Source: Nodosilinea nodulosa PCC 7104
Lineage (GTDB): Bacteria; Cyanobacteriota; Cyanobacteriia; Phormidesmidales; Phormidesmidaceae
Direction: 5' to 3'
NCBI RefSeq assembly: GCF_000309385.1
Contig: NZ_JH976537.1
Span: 360,021 to 399,325 of the forward strand
DNA length: 39,305 nt
Positions 7,240 through 14,692 of the stretch are shown here, piece after piece. A program made the translations under genes and the position numbers. The notes below the pieces were generated by a model that was not told the origin of the DNA, did no database searches, and saw only the letters and a program-made list of their open reading frames with translations. Position 1 is the stretch's first letter. Each line of letters begins with the position of its first letter.

Positions 7240-8727
7240 CTAGCTGGCATTGGGCTGGGCCGGACGGAAAGGAAGGTCAGCCGGTACGCCCTGTTCAGCG
7301 GCCCCCGCTTCAACGCCGCCCTGGCCCAGGGCTAGCATGGGGTTGTCGATAATCTTGAGCAGGTTGGCAATGCCGTACTGCAATACCTCAGAAGGGTCCA
7401 CAGCGGCCCAGCCGTCGTCGGTGAGCTGGCGCAGCTCAAAGTGCAGGTGGGGGCCGGTAGAGTTACCCGTGCTGCCCACCAGACCAATCACCTCGCCCTG
7501 CTCGACCCATTCCCCGGCCCGCACTGCTAGCTGAGACAGGTGGCCGTAGCGCGATTCCAGGGTGCCGTCGTCATGGCGTAAGATCACCGTCAGACCGTAA
7601 CCCCCTAGCAGGCCAGATACCGTGACCCGTCCGGCCCGGGTAGCCAACACTGGGGTGCCCGTAGGGGCTGCCAGGTCATCTCCGGCGTGAAATCGCCAAG
7701 TATTTTGAATCGGGTGCATGCGCCAGCCAAACACCGACGAAATTGAAGCTGGGATCGACAGCGGAAACACGTATTCTTCGTTGCCGCGCCGCAGCACGTT
7801 GAGCGGGCGCAGTTTTTCATTGAGGGCGGCACGGCTGACGATGGTGGTGCTGCCCAGGCGCACCCCCTGGGAGCTGACGGCAATGGGGCCAACATGGATT
7901 TCGCCCTGGTCAGCGCTGCCGCCCGAGGCGGCTGAGGCGGTGGGGGCACAGGCGGCGCTGGGGCTAGTCTGTCCAGCCGCCACCGTGATCTGACAGCCGC
8001 TGGAGCGCTCGGCAAAGACTACGCTGGGGGCACCACTGGGCTGCGCCGTCGGGGCCTGGGTGGCGCCCAGGCTGTAGTCGGTGGGGTCGATAAAGACGCT
8101 GTTGTAGCCCGCGGGCACTGACTCATCGGCGGCAATCGTATCGGGCACCACAGCTCCCGGCATGGCGGGAGCGGTGGTCGCTGGCGGGGCTGATTCAGCG
8201 GGATTGGCTACCAAGGCAGATCCTGCGGCGGCGGGAGCCTCAGCAGGATCGGAAGAATGGGCGGCAGCGGCCATAGATGCAACGGCGGGTTTCAGCAGAT
8301 CCTCAGCCATGGTGGAGGCCGCTGGCTGAGCCGGAATAGTAACGGTAATAGCCGCTGGAGAAGGAGGGGGAACCGGAGAGAACATCGGCGAATTCGCTAC
8401 AGAGGGGGATGTCACAACGGCTGATGCAGGCGGACGCTGGGGGGTAAAGTCAGGTCGTGCTGCGGAGGGTGAAGGCAAACTTAGAGTCACCTGGGAGCTA
8501 GTCTGATGGGGAATGCTATGCTCCGGCATGAGATAGCTTGCTGAGGTCTCAACCGGCACCTCCTGGTCAGGTATGTCCTGGGTATCAGCGGTTTCGGCGA
8601 CGGCCAATCCGCTGTAGGTAAGCCCCATGCCTCCCACCATGATTGCCATCTGCAGCCAGGCCAGCGAAGGATAAGCTCCAGTGGGCCTATGGCCTTGGAT
8701 AGACTCTATATTATTTTTTTTCACCAT
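7240..8727 (-). CDS. M23-family peptidase with long disordered N-terminal region
   Basis: A 495-residue envelope protein. The N-terminus has a signal/membrane segment (about residues 25-46, ending in AVA). It is followed by about 200 residues rich in Pro, Ala and Ser, probably disordered or wall-spanning. The C-terminal LytM/M23 domain (about residues 325-445) contains SSVFGWRMHPI, the zinc ligands in HAGDD (HxxxD) and HLHFEL (HxH), and the catalytic-type RYGHLS. All metal ligands are present, so it can be an active peptidoglycan endopeptidase, unlike EnvC/NlpD activators that lack them. Its ATG is 9 bp after the birA stop, so the two are co-transcribed. Confidence 0.9.
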   Translation of the reverse strand: MVKKNNIESIQGHRPTGAYPSLAWLQMAIMVGGMGLTYSGLAVAETADTQDIPDQEVPVETSASYLMPEHSIPHQTSSQVTLSLPSPSAARPDFTPQRPPASAVVTSPSVANSPMFSPVPPPSPAAITVTIPAQPAASTMAEDLLKPAVASMAAAAHSSDPAEAPAAAGSALVANPAESAPPATTAPAMPGAVVPDTIAADESVPAGYNSVFIDPTDYSLGATQAPTAQPSGAPSVVFAERSSGCQITVAAGQTSPSAACAPTASAASGGSADQGEIHVGPIAVSSQGVRLGSTTIVSRAALNEKLRPLNVLRRGNEEYVFPLSIPASISSVFGWRMHPIQNTWRFHAGDDLAAPTGTPVLATRAGRVTVSGLLGGYGLTVILRHDDGTLESRYGHLSQLAVRAGEWVEQGEVIGLVGSTGNSTGPHLHFELRQLTDDGWAAVDPSEVLQYGIANLLKIIDNPMLALGQGGVEAGAAEQGVPADLPFRPAQPNAS

Positions 8728-8736
8728 AGTCAGCCG

Positions 8737-9564
8737 CTACGCATTGTAGCCCAAAGTTACTTTACCTGGTTCAATCTCCAGCGTCTTGACCGCTGGCGTA
8801 TCGTTGTGCGGGGGGCTTAGCCGTACCCGTAAATTGCCCGAAGGAGCTACCCCAATCACTTCCGCCGATTTGCCCTCTACCGTCAGGCTCTGGCCGAGGT
8901 TGGCCAGGCGGGTGTGGTAGTCGATTAGGAAGGCATCGTCCCCCAGATTGAGCCAGTGGAGATACCCCTGCATGAGACCGTAGAGGGCGATCGCGGCCAG
9001 ATCCTCTACGGTATTCAAGGGGCCTGGGGCCGCGTCCGGTTGAATTAGCTCCTGAATGGAAATGCCATTTTCAGGCACTGGGTTAACGCCATTTAGCCCC
9101 AGCCCAATGACCACGGTCTGAACCCTGCCGCCTTCCAGGTGGGTTTCCGCCAGCACCCCGCCCAGCTTTTTGCCCGCCGCGACCAGATCGTTGGGCCACT
9201 TAACCTGCACCGGCAGCCCCAGGTTAACCAGGCTGGTGGCCACCCCCCAGGCGCTAGCCAGGGTTAGGTAGGGGCTGCGGTGAGCGGGCAGGTCAGGCTT
9301 TAGCCCCAGCGACAGGTATACCCCCCCCGGCGGGGACTGCCACTGCCGCCCCCACTGACCGCGCCCAGCCTGTTGGCTAGAGGCAACCAGCACGGTCCCC
9401 GCCGGAGCGCCTGCGGCCATCATGGCGGCCAGCGATCGGTTGGTGGAGTCAACCTGCTCGACCCAGTGGATGTGAAAACGCGGGCGCAGGGCCTGATAGC
9501 AAGGCATGATGCCCAAGTTGAGGGGGGGCTGTTGCACAGCCTGGCGGAGTCGGTATAGGTTCAC
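8737..9564 (-). CDS. birA: Biotin--[acetyl-CoA-carboxylase] ligase
   Basis: Attaches biotin to the BCCP subunit of acetyl-CoA carboxylase through biotinoyl-AMP. Motifs in order: VDSTNRSLAAM, the nucleotide loop SSQQAGRGQWGRQW, GGVYLSLGL, VKWPNDLVAAGKKLGGVLAE and VIGLGLNGVNP. The C-terminal small beta-barrel domain follows (LTVEGKSAEVIGVAPSGNLRV). The 275-residue length and lack of an N-terminal helix-turn-helix mark it as a group I, non-repressor ligase. It is the first gene of a two-gene leftward unit with the M23 peptidase. Confidence 0.95.
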   Translation of the reverse strand: MNLYRLRQAVQQPPLNLGIMPCYQALRPRFHIHWVEQVDSTNRSLAAMMAAGAPAGTVLVASSQQAGRGQWGRQWQSPPGGVYLSLGLKPDLPAHRSPYLTLASAWGVATSLVNLGLPVQVKWPNDLVAAGKKLGGVLAETHLEGGRVQTVVIGLGLNGVNPVPENGISIQELIQPDAAPGPLNTVEDLAAIALYGLMQGYLHWLNLGDDAFLIDYHTRLANLGQSLTVEGKSAEVIGVAPSGNLRVRLSPPHNDTPAVKTLEIEPGKVTLGYNA

Positions 9565-9870
9565 CCGAGGATCCTAAAGGTTATCTATAGAAGTCAAAAT
9601 AGGTCGTTACTGGTTTTGATTACGCTATCACCTTAGAAAACCTGTGGCGGAATGGAGGAAAACCCTCAAATAGAACTTGATAAAGTCGCCCGGTAGCTTA
9701 ACGCCTTCTCTATATTGGCGATTGACGGCGAGGGCGATTGGTGGCGAGGGCGATTGGCGGCGGGCTGTTGGCGGTAGGACACTTTGGTAGAAACACTGGA
9801 GCAGGGCATTGGCGGCGGGCGACAGGGGCTGTAGCATCGTACAGGCACCAAAACCGCCCTGGGAGGCAAC
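9565..9870. other. Intergenic region between birA and pgeF
   Basis: This divergent promoter region of about 300 bp has no credible ORF. It contains two tandem 16-bp units (GGCGAGGGCGATTGG plus one base, at 9727-9742 and 9743-9758) and related GGCG-rich variants up to about 9820. No promoter is clear enough to call. Confidence 0.6.
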
Positions 9871-10653
9871 ATGACAGACTGGTACTGGCAAACCTGGCAG
9901 GGGCAAGGCTTTCTCACCTGCGACCTGCTGCGGCCATGGCCCCACGGCTTTTTTACTCGACGGTTTTGGCCCCAGGCCCCGGAGGCCCTGACCGCAGCCC
10001 TGGCCTCGAATGCAGGGGTGAAGCGGGTGAAGCAGGTGCACGGCAACCGGGTGCTGGCTGCTGCCGATTTGCCCAATTCAGACCAGCCCAGGGCCGAGGC
10101 CGACGGGCTGCTGAGCGATCGCGCCCACCAGGCTCTCTGGGTGTGCTCGGCGGACTGTAGCCCGGTGCTGATTGGCGATCGCGCCACTGGCAGAGTCTCG
10201 GCGGTGCACGCGGGCTGGCGGGGCACGGCCCAGGCCATTGTGCCTTTGGCCGTAGACAAGCTCCAGGCCCAGGGCAGCCGCCTGGAGGATCTGGTGGTGG
10301 CGATTGGCCCGGCGATCGCTGGGGAGGTTTACCAGGTCTCTGCGGATGTGGCGGCAGCGGTGGGGCGCAGCCTGGGAATCGACGGCGCTGGGGATGACGA
10401 GTCTGTAATCGCAGCCCTGCTCCAGCGAGGAGATTCTGCCCTGCTCAGGGATGATACCCCCGGCAAAGTTCGCCTGGATGTGCGGCGAGTTAACGCAATG
10501 CAGCTAGAGCAGCTGGGGCTAGACCGCGACCAGGTGGCGATCGCCCCCCACTGCACCTTTCAGGAACCCGAGTGGTTCTTTTCCTACCGGCGCACGGGCG
10601 AAAAGCAGGTGCAGTGGTCGGGCATTGTCAGCCAGGACGCGGCGGCGTTCTAA
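9871..10653 (+). CDS. pgeF: PgeF/YfiH (LACC1-type) purine nucleoside phosphorylase, peptidoglycan editing factor
   Basis: A 260-residue member of the YfiH/DUF152 family, described as a multifunctional purine nucleoside phosphorylase/adenosine deaminase and, in E. coli, as a factor that removes wrong residues from peptidoglycan precursors. Family signatures are all present: HGFFTRRF, VKQVHGNRV, the Cys/Asp/His core AEADGLLSD, CSADCSPVLIGD and VSAVHAGWRGTAQ, then VAIGPAIAGEVYQV and a C-terminal FFSYRRTGE. The ATG follows a GGGAGG ribosome site. It is a single gene facing the leftward permease operon. Confidence 0.93.
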   Translation: MTDWYWQTWQGQGFLTCDLLRPWPHGFFTRRFWPQAPEALTAALASNAGVKRVKQVHGNRVLAAADLPNSDQPRAEADGLLSDRAHQALWVCSADCSPVLIGDRATGRVSAVHAGWRGTAQAIVPLAVDKLQAQGSRLEDLVVAIGPAIAGEVYQVSADVAAAVGRSLGIDGAGDDESVIAALLQRGDSALLRDDTPGKVRLDVRRVNAMQLEQLGLDRDQVAIAPHCTFQEPEWFFSYRRTGEKQVQWSGIVSQDAAAF

Positions 10654-10695
10654 GGGGTCGTTCTAAGGGGTTGTTCTGACGGTTTGGTCCCCGGC

Positions 10696-12432
10696 CTAGG
10701 GTAGCCAGGTGGCCTGAATCCCCCGAAAGGGAAAGGGTTCTGGATCGATGACCGCTGGGGCGGCGGCCAGGGCATCGGCGGCTTGGTCGGAGGCTAGAGC
10801 CGGAGATTTATCCAGGGTTTGATCTGAAGCTGGGTCTGGGGCTTGATCTGAAGCTGAATCTGGGGCCTGGGCCAGAGAATCGGGGGAGTCGATGCCCTCA
10901 CGGGCGGCGAGGGCAGCTGCGGTCGTCTTGGCGGAGTCGGCCCCTGCGGGGCGATTAACCAGAGGCAGGCGCCAGATCTTTGGCCCTTTGGCGGCGGCGG
11001 TTTGGTCAGCCAGGTCCAGCAGCAGCGATCGCCCATCGGGAGCCACACTCATGTGAATCTCGTGCTGCAGGGGCAGCCGCAGCAGCGGGCTAACCGCTCC
11101 ATCGGCCAGGGTGACGGCCAGCAGCAGGGGCTGTTCAGCGTAGGCATCGTCGGGTTGCAGAGTTTCGCTGTTGGCGGGGGCCTTAACCAGTTCCGTGGCC
11201 AGTACGTAAAGGAGCTTCTGAGTGGGGTCGAACTGAGCTTCTAAAATAGCCCCGCTCACCTGCAAAAGTTCCTCTTCGCGCCCCTGGTTGGTGACCCAAA
11301 ACAGCGACTCGGTATAGCGCTTTGCGGGGTCATCCTGGTTGAAGTTGACCATGGCGGCGGCGGAACCGTCGGCGGCCATGTCCAGCACCTGACCGTACTC
11401 GGGCAAAAAGTCGAGGGGCTTGTGGAGACCGTTGACTAGCTCTGCCCCCAGGTCGATGATGGCGGTACCCTGGCCCTGGAGCAGCAGCAGCGACTGGCTG
11501 TCGGGAGCAATTAAGAAGTCGCCGCCTGGCTCGGTTTCGATGGGCTTAGGGGGCTCTCCGGCGCGCAGCAGCCAGGGGCCAAAGTCGGCGGGGTTTTGAC
11601 GGTTGACCCGCTGCACCACAATGATTTTACCGTCGCGGGACAGATCGAACTTGAGATTTTGGTAGTCGCGATCGTCGAGCACCAGGGTGGTTTCTCCCGA
11701 GGCAGGCGGTGGGCCTTCGGGCAGTAGTCGCCGCCACAGGGGCAGCGGATCGGCCATAAAATCGACCGGCGGACGCGGCGTCAGGCCCGTGGTCACGCTG
11801 TAGAGCTGCTGGTTTAGCAGACCGGCTGGCTGGCTGGTGTCGCTGGCCGAAAAGAGTACCTTATCCCCCAGGGGATAGGATTTAAAGGCCATCACCGACA
11901 GGTTTTTGGGGGTGAGAATAGTCCGCTGCTGACGGGCCAGGTCAGCCAGCACCAGGCGGTTGGCTTCGTCGCCCTCGGCCCCGATGTACAAAAAGGCCCG
12001 CTGGCGGGTTTGAAACTGGGCCTGGAAGGGCTCAAAGCGGCTGGGGCGATCGCTCTGGGCGGCATAGCGATCGCGGGCGCCGTCCAGGCTGAGCGTAAAC
12101 GATTCGCCGTAGGGCAGGGGGTCGCTGGGGGTATAGGCCATCCGCCGTCCGGCCCAGCTCACTTTGCCCGGCAAAGGCGGATCCAGCTTGAGGTTTTTCT
12201 CTACGCTGGCCCCATCCATGGGGCGGCTAAAGGTGATTAAAAAGGCCCGATCTTCGGCCCCAACCTGGCGATCTTGCCAGGTAAAATCGCGCACCCGCGC
12301 CGTGGCGTGGTCGCCCGTCAGCATCAGCAGCCCCAGCGCCAGCGTCAGACTGGCGATGGCGATCAGGGCGAGGCGATCGAGGGGTTGAGCCAGGCGGTGC
12401 TGGCGGGAGCGGCGAGCGCGGCGACGGGCCAT
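10696..12432 (-). CDS. Membrane-anchored Ig-like/beta-propeller protein, function unknown
   Basis: A protein of 578 residues from the ATG at 12432 (a TTG two codons upstream is possible). A basic N-terminus and one membrane segment (LALIAIASLTLALGLLML) anchor it. Next comes an SbsA-type Ig-like domain (FLITFSRPMDGASVEKNLKLDPPLPGKVSW...YTPSDPLPYGESFTLSL). The central 350 residues have repeated strand patterns of a TolB/WD40-like propeller (LFSASD, LVLDDRDYQNLKFDLSRDGKII, ILEAQFDPTQKLLYVL, HMSVAPDGRSLLLDLAD). The tail is a low-complexity Ala/Asp/Gln/Pro stretch. Its ATG is 2 bp after the stop of the TIGR03943 gene, so it is the last gene of the permease operon. I do not recognise a named family for the whole protein. 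Confidence 0.8.
   Translation of the reverse strand: MARRRARRSRQHRLAQPLDRLALIAIASLTLALGLLMLTGDHATARVRDFTWQDRQVGAEDRAFLITFSRPMDGASVEKNLKLDPPLPGKVSWAGRRMAYTPSDPLPYGESFTLSLDGARDRYAAQSDRPSRFEPFQAQFQTRQRAFLYIGAEGDEANRLVLADLARQQRTILTPKNLSVMAFKSYPLGDKVLFSASDTSQPAGLLNQQLYSVTTGLTPRPPVDFMADPLPLWRRLLPEGPPPASGETTLVLDDRDYQNLKFDLSRDGKIIVVQRVNRQNPADFGPWLLRAGEPPKPIETEPGGDFLIAPDSQSLLLLQGQGTAIIDLGAELVNGLHKPLDFLPEYGQVLDMAADGSAAAMVNFNQDDPAKRYTESLFWVTNQGREEELLQVSGAILEAQFDPTQKLLYVLATELVKAPANSETLQPDDAYAEQPLLLAVTLADGAVSPLLRLPLQHEIHMSVAPDGRSLLLDLADQTAAAKGPKIWRLPLVNRPAGADSAKTTAAALAAREGIDSPDSLAQAPDSASDQAPDPASDQTLDKSPALASDQAADALAAAPAVIDPEPFPFRGIQATWLP
10819..10866. repeat. 24-bp in-frame tandem repeat, two copies
   Basis: Two near-identical 24-bp units (10819-10842 and 10843-10866, two mismatches) encode repeated ASDQ-PD residues in the disordered tail of the propeller protein. 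Being a multiple of three, it can vary in copy number without a frameshift. Confidence 0.85.
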
Positions 12433-12434
12433 GG

Positions 12435-13235
12435 TCAATATTCGTAGGGGGTACGGGGTTCGGGAATTTCGGTCAGGGTGGCGGAGCCGATGGCCAGCCG
12501 CCGCTTGCCCTCAAGGACAGTCGTCTGCATGCGGCCCTCAACGGCCAGCCAGGTGTCGGCCGCCGGGGGCGCGGTACCCGCTGGCAGCTCTACGGGCAGA
12601 CCCACCGGATAGGCGTCGGCGGCACAGCAGGTGAGCACGAACCGCGAAATCATAATCATATTCTCCGGCCAGCCGGGAATGTGGGTTACAAACCCGGTGA
12701 CCTTGGCGGTCTGGCCCTGGTAGGCATCGGGCTCCGGATAGACGTTAAGCGTGCGCACCCAGTCCACAATGGTGCGATCGCCGGAGGTGCCGCCCAGGGA
12801 AAACTGCTGGGGGCGCGATCGCGTCTGGCCCAGCACATCGGTAATGCCCCGCTGAAAGGCCGTTTCGCTGGCAAAGGGGCGCGGGGTATAGATCAGCCCA
12901 AAGATCGCGATCGCAATCAGCAGGCCAACGCTCAACTGCCGGGGCAGCAGGGCTATGTGCTCCTGGCTGCGAAAGCTCACGGCCCGGCCCTGGCGGTAGC
13001 TCAACCCCACCTGCCCCAGGCGGACTATACCCATGGCCAGCAGCAGCGCCAGGGCCAGGTAGGCCAGCCACATATAGTCGGGGTGCAGCAGCAGGTATAG
13101 CTTGCCGGTTACGGCAAAGCGCAGCATCATAGTCCCCCAGAGCAGCAGCATGGCGGCATCTAGCAATGCCTGCCAGGGCACAGGCCGCCGGGCGGCAGGC
13201 CGAGAACTACGGTTAGCTTGAGGCGTAGAGGTCAT
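12435..13235 (-). CDS. TIGR03943 family protein (YcgQ/UPF0703-type)
   Basis: A 266-residue membrane protein with two N-terminal hydrophobic helices (ALLDAAMLLLWGTMMLRFAV and MWLAYLALALLLAMGIV), a third near residue 105 (LLIAIAIFGLIYT) and a soluble C-terminal domain. That domain carries the conserved segments DWVRTLNVYPEPDAYQGQTAKVTGFV and ISRFVLTCCAADAYPVGLPV with a Cys pair. The family is always met next to UPF0718 permeases, as here and as in the Bacillus YcgR-YcgQ pair. Its biochemical role is unknown; partnership with the permease is inferred from context. The permease stop is 101 bp upstream, and the propeller gene follows after 2 bp. Confidence 0.88.
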   Translation of the reverse strand: MTSTPQANRSSRPAARRPVPWQALLDAAMLLLWGTMMLRFAVTGKLYLLLHPDYMWLAYLALALLLAMGIVRLGQVGLSYRQGRAVSFRSQEHIALLPRQLSVGLLIAIAIFGLIYTPRPFASETAFQRGITDVLGQTRSRPQQFSLGGTSGDRTIVDWVRTLNVYPEPDAYQGQTAKVTGFVTHIPGWPENMIMISRFVLTCCAADAYPVGLPVELPAGTAPPAADTWLAVEGRMQTTVLEGKRRLAIGSATLTEIPEPRTPYEY

Positions 13236-13336
13236 GGCAGCTGGTCAGGGTTACCCATTCGCGTGGAGTGCAGTTAAAAAGCGCGTTGCCGGGGAGGCGA
13301 TCGGCGTCTGGCCAGGCAGAGACCCCAGCCCGGGCT

Positions 13337-14350
13337 CTATCCCGTGTAGAGATTCATCACCAGGGTGAGCAAAAACGTGAGCTGGGCCGCCAGCAAAAAC
13401 AGATAGACGATGGCCCGCCCCTTAAACACCGTCAACAGCAGGCCGATGTTTTTGAGGTCAATCATGGGGCCAAATACCAGAAAGGCCAGCAGGGCACCGC
13501 CGGTAAAGGTAGAGGCAAAGGACAGGGCGAAGAATGAATCGACGGTGGAGCAGATCGACACCACCAGCGCCAGGACCATCATGGCCAAAATAGAGGTGAC
13601 TGGCCCCTGACCCAGGTTCAAGATCACCTCGCGGGGGATGGCAACCTGGACAAAGGCCGCGATCGCGCTGCCAATCACCAGCACCGCCCCCAGCTCCCGC
13701 AGCTCTAGCACCATGTTGTCGACTACCAGGGGCAGGCGGGCCACCAGGGGCGGTTGAACGGTTGTCGCCTGAGCCATCACCTGGGCCGGGGGGGCATCGA
13801 GCTGGAGCACCTGCCCCGGGGCCTGCATTAAAAACGTGCCGGACCTGAGCAGAGGCGATACCTCAGGCTCGACAGGGGCGGGCTGAGGGCTTCCCATCAG
13901 GCGGGTGAGATTGTCCTGCAAAAAAGGGCGCATGTCGGCCTGGGCGCTAAAGATAAGGGCGATCGCCACCGCGATAAACAGCGTAAAGCCCAGCCGCAAA
14001 AACACAATTTCGGGCTGGTCGCGAAAGGCTATCCAGGTGGCCCAAAACACCACCGGATTCACGGCGGGAGCCGCCAGCAAGAACCCGATGGCCACCGCCG
14101 TGGGCGCACCCTTGGACAGCAGTCGCCGGGCTACGGGCACGTTGCCGCACTCGCACACCGGAAACATAAATCCCATCAGGCTCCCAGCCAGCGCCGCCAG
14201 CACCACGTTTTTAGGAATGACGGTCAGCAGCTTTTGCTCATCGACAAACAGCAGCAGCAGGCTAGAGAACAGGACCCCGATCAACAAAAAGGGCATGGCC
14301 TCGATCAGCAGGCTAAAAAATAGCGTGATGCCGTTGTTGAGTTGGGTCAT
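13337..14350 (-). CDS. UPF0718/ArsP-type permease
   Basis: A predicted permease of about 337 residues with eight or so membrane helices and a cytoplasmic loop rich in Pro/Gln. The signature FPVCECGNVPVARRLLSKGAPTAVAIGFL and the later MMVLALVVSICSTVDSFFALSFAS are the two repeated halves typical of PF03773 (ArsP_1/DUF318). ArsP members export organoarsenicals, but the YcgR-like branch with a TIGR03943 partner has no established substrate. I start it at the ATG giving MTQLNNGITLFFSLL; a GTG-like extension to 14410 adds non-membrane residues. It is the first gene of the three-gene leftward unit. Confidence 0.9.
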   Translation of the reverse strand: MTQLNNGITLFFSLLIEAMPFLLIGVLFSSLLLLFVDEQKLLTVIPKNVVLAALAGSLMGFMFPVCECGNVPVARRLLSKGAPTAVAIGFLLAAPAVNPVVFWATWIAFRDQPEIVFLRLGFTLFIAVAIALIFSAQADMRPFLQDNLTRLMGSPQPAPVEPEVSPLLRSGTFLMQAPGQVLQLDAPPAQVMAQATTVQPPLVARLPLVVDNMVLELRELGAVLVIGSAIAAFVQVAIPREVILNLGQGPVTSILAMMVLALVVSICSTVDSFFALSFASTFTGGALLAFLVFGPMIDLKNIGLLLTVFKGRAIVYLFLLAAQLTFLLTLVMNLYTG

Positions 14351-14436
14351 AGCAGAACGGGCCAGGGTGCAAGACAGCCGTCCCGGCGGGGGGTCGCCAG
14401 GCAGAAGCACATTTTAGCGGATCTTGTTGGCCCCTG

Positions 14437-14465
14437 CCCGCCAGCGGGGATCGCCCGCTGGCGGG
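14437..14465. other. Perfect 12-bp stem hairpin upstream of the permease
   Basis: CCCGCCAGCGGG (14437-14448), loop GATCG, CCCGCTGGCGGG (14454-14465). A second 12-bp palindrome, GCCCGATCGGGC, lies at 14475-14486. They sit 87-136 bp upstream of the permease start and could act as a leader structure or operator for that operon. There is no adequate T-run for a terminator. Confidence 0.6.
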
Positions 14466-14506
14466 GCGGTTTTCGCCCGATCGGGCCAACCCTATCGCTG
14501 CCCTAT

Positions 14507-14538
14507 CGCTTAAAAAGGATGGGGCCAGGGCCCCATCC
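14507..14538 (-). terminator. Minus-strand intrinsic terminator, probably of phoX
   Basis: Perfect 10-bp inverted repeat (14517-14526 and 14529-14538) followed on the minus strand by TTTTTAAG. It is the natural terminator for the leftward PhoX-type phosphatase gene, but the second MITE copy now lies between the stop codon and this hairpin. Confidence 0.75.
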
Positions 14539-14568
14539 CTGAGTTTAGAGCCCCAGCCCAGACCCCTA

Positions 14569-14692
14569 GGGGCTGTCGTCAATTAGTTGCTGATGGGCCA
14601 ACAATCAACGGTTACAGCCCCTAGCCTGTTTTTGGGGTCGGGCGTGGCAATGCTGGTGGAATCAGGATTTTAGCCAGAATTGATGGCACGCC
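14569..14692. mobile_element. 124-bp MITE with IS5-like ends, copy 2
   Basis: Second copy of the element at 6541-6664, same orientation and length. The flanks are identical CTA trinucleotides (14566-14568 and 14693-14695), a clean 3-bp target duplication of the TNA type. The right-hand CTA is the TAG stop codon of the phosphatase gene on the minus strand, so insertion left the protein unchanged and separated the gene from its terminator. No ORF; mobilisation would need an IS5-family transposase supplied in trans. Confidence 0.9.

Noticed and set aside
6652..7335. 227-residue ORF on the plus strand
   Set aside because: It covers the microprotein and thioesterase antisense and crosses several gene borders; it has no domain.
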